A DNA stretch of 8,438 nucleotides. It comes from JAYQUR01 sp038133505. Its GTDB lineage: Bacteria > Pseudomonadota > Alphaproteobacteria > MPNO01 > UBA830. Below the pieces are notes generated by a model, which was not told the DNA's origin, did no database searches, and was given only the letters and a program-made list of their open reading frames with translations. Below are positions 6,777-8,438 of this stretch, piece by piece. The position numbers were made by a program, and so were the translations under genes. Every line of letters begins with the position of its first letter. The first letter of the stretch is position 1. The DNA lies in contig JAYPTI010000136.1 of the NCBI GenBank assembly GCA_038133505.1, positions 1 to 8,438 of the forward strand, in the 5' to 3' direction.

Positions 6777-7184
6777 TCAGCCGCCGCGGCGTTTTCCGAG
6801 GCCGATCTTCTTCGCGAGCGAGCTGCGCTGCTTCGCGTAGTTGGGCGCAACCATCGGATAATCGGCCGGAAGGCCCCATTTCTCGCGGTATTCCTCGGGC
6901 GTCATGCCGTACGCCGTCGCAAGATGGCGCTTGAGCATTTTAAGCTTACGCCCGTCCTCGAGACAGATGATGTAATCCGGCGTCACGGACTTGCGAATCG
7001 ACACGGCGGGCTGCGGCTTCTCCGCCGGTGCGGCGCCGGACAAGCCCGTAAGCGAATCGTGCACCGTCCGGATCAGCTGCGGCAGATCGTTGATCGCGAC
7101 GCTGTTGTTCTGGACATGCGAAGCGACTATATCCGCTGTCCAGGCGATTACATCCTTGTTATCCGGGGAAGAATTTTCACTCAT
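6777..7184 (-). CDS. mucR: MucR/Ros-family transcriptional regulator
   Basis: MucR/Ros proteins are alphaproteobacterial global regulators that bind AT-rich DNA and often repress their own gene. The 135-residue product has the N-terminal oligomerisation region (about 10-48, with ADIVASHVQNN at 17-27), a linker, and the C-terminal DNA-binding domain starting at SVTPDYIICLEDG (66-78). Typical family text follows: LKRHLATAYGMTPEEYREKWGL at 84-105 in part, then PADYPMVAPNYA at 106-117. At the zinc-finger positions I see Cys74, Asp77, His87 and, in place of the last His, Ala91/Tyr92, so only two classical ligands remain. The ATG at 7184 was chosen because GAGGG lies eight bases upstream and the family N terminus starts there; an upstream TTG at 7244 falls in the probable -35 box. 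The basic C terminus ends KRRGG. Confidence 0.96.
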   Translation of the reverse strand: MSENSSPDNKDVIAWTADIVASHVQNNSVAINDLPQLIRTVHDSLTGLSGAAPAEKPQPAVSIRKSVTPDYIICLEDGRKLKMLKRHLATAYGMTPEEYREKWGLPADYPMVAPNYAKQRSSLAKKIGLGKRRGG

Positions 7185-7215
7185 GTGCCGAACCCTCAAG
7201 CAAACAAACGACAAA

Positions 7216-7244
7216 TATATAGGTATGTGGCGAAAAAACCGCAA
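7216..7244 (-). promoter_or_regulatory. Probable mucR promoter in AT-rich intergenic region
   Basis: On the minus strand TTGCGG (7244-7239) is followed after 17 bases by TATATA (7221-7216); a TATATT two bases further on is an alternative -10 box. The implied transcript start lies about 25 bases before the mucR ATG. The surrounding sequence has runs of A6 and T6 and many TA steps, the kind of DNA MucR proteins prefer, so autoregulation is plausible. Confidence 0.45.
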
Positions 7245-7278
7245 TATATTTTTTAGTATTTAATAGATAAAAAACGCC

Positions 7279-7533
7279 ATGATTTCAGCCGACTATTATT
7301 TGGATATAAGCGACGAAGTTTGTCCGATGACATTCGTCAAAACCCGGCTGAGCATCGAAAAGATGAGCGCGGGCGAAGTGCTGGAGGTCAGATTGCGCGG
7401 CGAAGAACCGCTTCAGAACGTCCCGGACTCGCTCCGCGAGCTCGGCCACCGGATCGTCTCGCTGGCCCCCGAAGAGGGCGCCGCCGACACCTGGCGGCTG
7501 ATCGTCGAAAAAACGGACGGAAAAGGCCGCTGA
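7279..7533 (+). CDS. TusA-like sulfurtransferase family protein (SirA/YedF fold)
   Basis: This 84-residue protein has the small two-layer TusA/SirA/YedF fold. It starts with a short strand ending in DISDEVCPMTFVKTRL (9-24), which carries the active Cys15. A helix and the segment AGEVLEVRLRGEEPLQNVP (31-49) follow, then a C-terminal strand. In E. coli TusA the cysteine sits in a CPxP motif and carries persulfide sulfur for tRNA thiolation; here it reads CPMT, so the second proline is missing. Function is therefore uncertain: a sulfur carrier, or a divergent family member with another role. The ATG lacks a clear Shine-Dalgarno sequence and lies just after an AT-rich stretch with upstream stops. 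It is the only gene on the plus strand in the window, diverging from mucR and converging on rimI with 7 bases between stop codons. Confidence 0.85.
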   Translation: MISADYYLDISDEVCPMTFVKTRLSIEKMSAGEVLEVRLRGEEPLQNVPDSLRELGHRIVSLAPEEGAADTWRLIVEKTDGKGR

Positions 7534-7540
7534 GCGCGCG

Positions 7541-8026
7541 TCAGGCGCGGGCTTCCGCCACCGCCGCCGTCAGGTCGTAGGACATGGTCACCGCGGACGC
7601 TTTGCTGCCGTCCGCGCGGACGTAATAGTCGGGTCGACGGCCGACCGGCACGAATCCGAATCCGTCATAGAGGTCCCGCGCCACGAAATTGTCTTCGGCA
7701 ACCTCGAGAAACAGCTTGCGGGCGCCGGCCGCGTGAGACTGCTGGATAACCCCGGCAAGCAGCAACGAGCCGACGCCGCGGCCGCGCTGATCGGATGCAA
7801 CGGCAAGCGACAGCAGCTCGCCCTCGTCCGCGACGCCGCGGACGAGGGCGAAGCCGGCGACGGACCACTGCCTGTTTCGGCGGGCGACCAGCCCGAAACT
7901 GCCGGGCATCGACAGGATCCGGCGGATCATCGCGGCACTCCACGCATCGTCGAACGACACCGCGTGAATACGCGCCATCATCGTCAGATCGTTTTCCTGC
8001 ACCGGTGCGAGATCGTATCCGCTCAT
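7541..8026 (-). CDS. rimI: GNAT N-acetyltransferase, RimI-like
   Basis: RimI acetylates the N-terminal alanine of ribosomal protein S18; relatives acetylate other proteins. The 161-residue product shows GNAT motif A with the acetyl-CoA loop QRGRGVG at 80-86, preceded by ELLSLAVASD (70-79). The RimI-type LEVAEDNFVARDLYDGFGF at 107-125 includes Glu108, Asn113 and Tyr120. It continues with VGRRPDYYV at 128-136. The ATG overlaps the tsaB stop codon as ATGA, the common tsaB-rimI pairing that supports the name. GGAGG lies 12 bases upstream, rather far, so coupling to tsaB may help initiation. The stop codon faces that of the TusA-like gene 7 bases away, and no terminator can fit between the coding regions. 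The fold call is secure; the S18 target is by family and context. Confidence 0.9.
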   Translation of the reverse strand: MSGYDLAPVQENDLTMMARIHAVSFDDAWSAAMIRRILSMPGSFGLVARRNRQWSVAGFALVRGVADEGELLSLAVASDQRGRGVGSLLLAGVIQQSHAAGARKLFLEVAEDNFVARDLYDGFGFVPVGRRPDYYVRADGSKASAVTMSYDLTAAVAEARA

Positions 8027-8438
8027 TCTCTGAGCCGTCCTCCGTCGAGGGGCCGTTTAGCCTCCGCGGGGCGAAGATATAAGGGAGACAGCGTCCGTTC
8101 CAGCCCCTTTTCCCCGACAGCCGCGGCATGCGACCGGCTTGCGAGCCGGGCCACTTCCGCCGCGCCGAACGTGGCGCCGGCGAAAGCCTCGCCCCCCGTG
8201 GCATCTCCCGTCTCGCGGCGGAACCGTTCGACACCGTTGCCGGCAAGAAGGTCTTCGCCGTTCACCCTCGCCCGCAGCTCGGCGGCCGCGAGAACCGCGG
8301 GCGGGCCGAGCGCCTCGGGGCCGGGCGCAAAGATCTGGCAGAAGTAATCGGCCCGGCGCGTCTCCAGAATACAGGCCGTCCGCGCGGCATCGGGCCGCGC
8401 CGCGAATGCCGCGAACGCCGTCGCCTCGAGCGAAGAGA
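8023..8438 (-). CDS. tsaB: tRNA threonylcarbamoyladenosine biosynthesis protein TsaB, C-terminal part (runs off right edge)
   Basis: TsaB is the non-catalytic partner of TsaD in making t6A at position 37 of tRNAs reading ANN codons. The last 137 or so residues are present. They begin SSLEATAFAAF, matching the region that follows the GPGSFTG loop in TsaB (that loop lies beyond the window). They include CILETRRADYFCQIF, corresponding to the family DARRGEVY-like segment, and end with PLYLRPAEAKRP close to the C terminus, a TsaB hallmark. The stop codon overlaps the rimI start codon (ATGA). The N-terminal half and start are not visible. The conserved tsaB-rimI linkage supports the assignment. Confidence 0.88.
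   Translation of the reverse strand, partial: SSLEATAFAAFAARPDAARTACILETRRADYFCQIFAPGPEALGPPAVLAAAELRARVNGEDLLAGNGVERFRRETGDATGGEAFAGATFGAAEVARLASRSHAAAVGEKGLERTLSPLYLRPAEAKRPLDGGRLRE

Noticed and set aside
7185..7244. N-terminal extension of MucR from TTG 7244
   Set aside because: The extra 20 residues do not resemble MucR, the TTG falls in the probable -35 box, and the ATG at 7184 has a good ribosome binding site.
1..8438. Mobile element, CRISPR, defence system or other novel cluster
   Set aside because: Every sizeable region is assigned to a conserved housekeeping family. I saw no transposase, integrase, repeat-spacer pattern, tRNA or terminal repeats.

Overview
The window is high-GC chromosomal DNA with dense coding and conserved housekeeping genes. 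Several families point to an alphaproteobacterium, probably Rhizobiales- or Rhodospirillales-like: a MucR/Ros regulator, an OlsB/OlsA ornithine-lipid pair, a short Fur/Mur-type regulator, and the miaB-phoH-ybeY-corC-lnt series. The species cannot be named from sequence alone. I see no mobile element, CRISPR array, phage gene, rRNA or tRNA. No gene-free stretch reaches 300 bases; the largest gaps are about 95 to 120 bases.

Layout from the right edge (nearly everything is on the minus strand). A partial tsaB (tRNA t6A synthesis) overlaps rimI (ribosomal-protein or protein N-acetyltransferase). A small plus-strand TusA-like gene converges on rimI with 7 bases between stop codons. It diverges from mucR across an AT-rich 94-base intergenic region. 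mucR ends in a textbook hairpin-plus-T-tract terminator. Next comes fur, then a stable hairpin, then olsB and olsA (acyl-ornithine lipid synthesis). After a 105-base gap with a probable promoter, the run miaB, phoH, ybeY, corC and lnt continues off the left edge. All four junctions in this run overlap by 4 to 8 bases.

Functional themes: tRNA position-37 modification and translation quality (tsaB, miaB, ybeY, rimI, perhaps the TusA-like gene); envelope lipids and lipoproteins (olsB, olsA, lnt, corC); and global regulation (mucR, fur). This looks like an ordinary, conserved alphaproteobacterial core region, and I did not find a new biological system. The details most worth a second look are: an apparent CTG start for phoH inside a CTGA overlap with miaB; a Ros/MucR zinc finger that keeps only two of four classical ligands; altered metal-site residues in Fur; the fur-olsB hairpin; and the CPMT variant of the TusA motif.
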